DNA from: Candidatus Delongbacteria bacterium
GTDB lineage: Bacteria; UBA4055
Direction of reading: 5' to 3'
Assembly: GCA_003477045.1 (NCBI GenBank)
Contig: DMTS01000188.1
Span: forward strand, 10,195-15,724
DNA length: 5,530 nt
In this document: positions 5,399-5,530 of the stretch, piece by piece
Layout of the letters: each line of letters starts with the position of its first letter
Numbering within the stretch: the stretch's first letter is position 1
Notes under the pieces: generated by a model
Told to the model about the DNA's origin: nothing
Seen by the model: the letters and a program-made list of their open reading frames with translations, nothing else
Databases searched by the model: none
Translations under genes and position numbers: made by a program

Positions 5399-5530
5399 AC
5401 CGGAACCTCCACAAAAAATGTCGTTCCTTTATTCAATTCTGTCTCGAACCATATTTTCCCGCCGTGTTTTTCGACAACGGTTTTGTGTGCGATCGCTAAT
5501 CCCTGTCCCGTTCCTTTCCCGACTTCCTTT
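5395..5530 (-). CDS. Histidine kinase, C-terminal fragment (cut by window edge)
   Basis: My translation from the right edge gives 44 residues and a TGA stop. They form the end of a HATPase_c domain: G2 box VGKGTGQGLAIAH, then VVEKHGGKIWFETE and the closing strand GTTFFVEVPV. The GTGQGLAIAH form with EKHGG is common in cytoplasmic or PAS-linked hybrid-type kinases and differs from the GTGLGL form of the SBP-type kinase in this window, so the two are separate kinases rather than recent copies. Nothing follows the ATPase domain, so there is no C-terminal receiver. Its stop overlaps the start of the 5TM-LYT/PAS protein by four bases (ATGA), a classic sign of coupled translation. That makes it a candidate partner for the kinase-less sensors downstream. 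Its sensor and phosphoacceptor histidine lie outside the window. Confidence 0.94.
   Translation of the reverse strand, partial: KEVGKGTGQGLAIAHKTVVEKHGGKIWFETELNKGTTFFVEVPV
5406..5410 (-). promoter_or_regulatory. Ribosome binding site of the 5TM-LYT/PAS gene
   Basis: GGAGG stands seven bases before the ATG at 5398. It lies within the last codons of the upstream kinase, whose stop overlaps this start as ATGA. It fixes the start of the 490-residue protein. Confidence 0.8.

Overview
The whole window is one minus-strand gene cluster for multi-sensor two-component signalling. Transcription runs from position 5530 towards position 1. It holds five complete genes and two genes cut by the window edges. 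Only about 20 bases in total lie outside coding sequence: 19 between the last two genes and a single base between the kinase and the first response regulator. Every junction is an overlap or a near-contact, which fits one tightly coupled transcript that starts beyond the right edge and continues past the left edge. No internal promoter, terminator, RNA gene, CRISPR array or mobile element is visible.

In transcription order the genes are: (1) the last 44 residues of a histidine kinase ATPase domain; (2) a 490-residue membrane protein with a 5TM-LYT (LytS/YhcK-type) sensor, two PAS domains and a short coiled tail, but no kinase domain; (3) a 360-residue soluble PAS-GAF protein with the same tail, also without a kinase domain; (4) a 552-residue histidine kinase with a periplasmic solute-binding (SBP_bac_3) sensor, one main membrane segment, HisKA and HATPase domains; (5) a 125-residue stand-alone CheY/DivK-like receiver; (6) a 229-residue receiver fused to a long coiled coil whose end resembles the same tail family; (7) the first 47 residues of a protein beginning with a PocR ligand-sensing domain.

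The cluster therefore appears to gather membrane, cytoplasmic (PAS, GAF, PocR) and periplasmic inputs around at least one complete kinase and two receivers, neither of which carries a DNA-binding or enzymatic output domain. The most notable point is that two proteins end in a linker (core GRELKMIELK) that in many hybrid kinases lies just before HisKA, and a third ends in a relative of it. Here the chain stops after the linker. The next gene starts inside the tail-coding DNA with an 11-base overlap, and this arrangement occurs twice. This suggests either a split hybrid kinase whose sensors work in trans, or modular duplication of a gene-end cassette.

The organism cannot be fixed from this window. 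The DNA looks fairly AT-rich by eye (not computed). The style of kinases (PAS/GAF/PocR domains with the GRELKMIELK linker, dense signalling operons) is typical of environmental, often anaerobic bacteria such as Desulfobacterota or FCB-group lineages (for example Ignavibacteria or Cloacimonadota-like). That assignment is a low-confidence inference from general knowledge.
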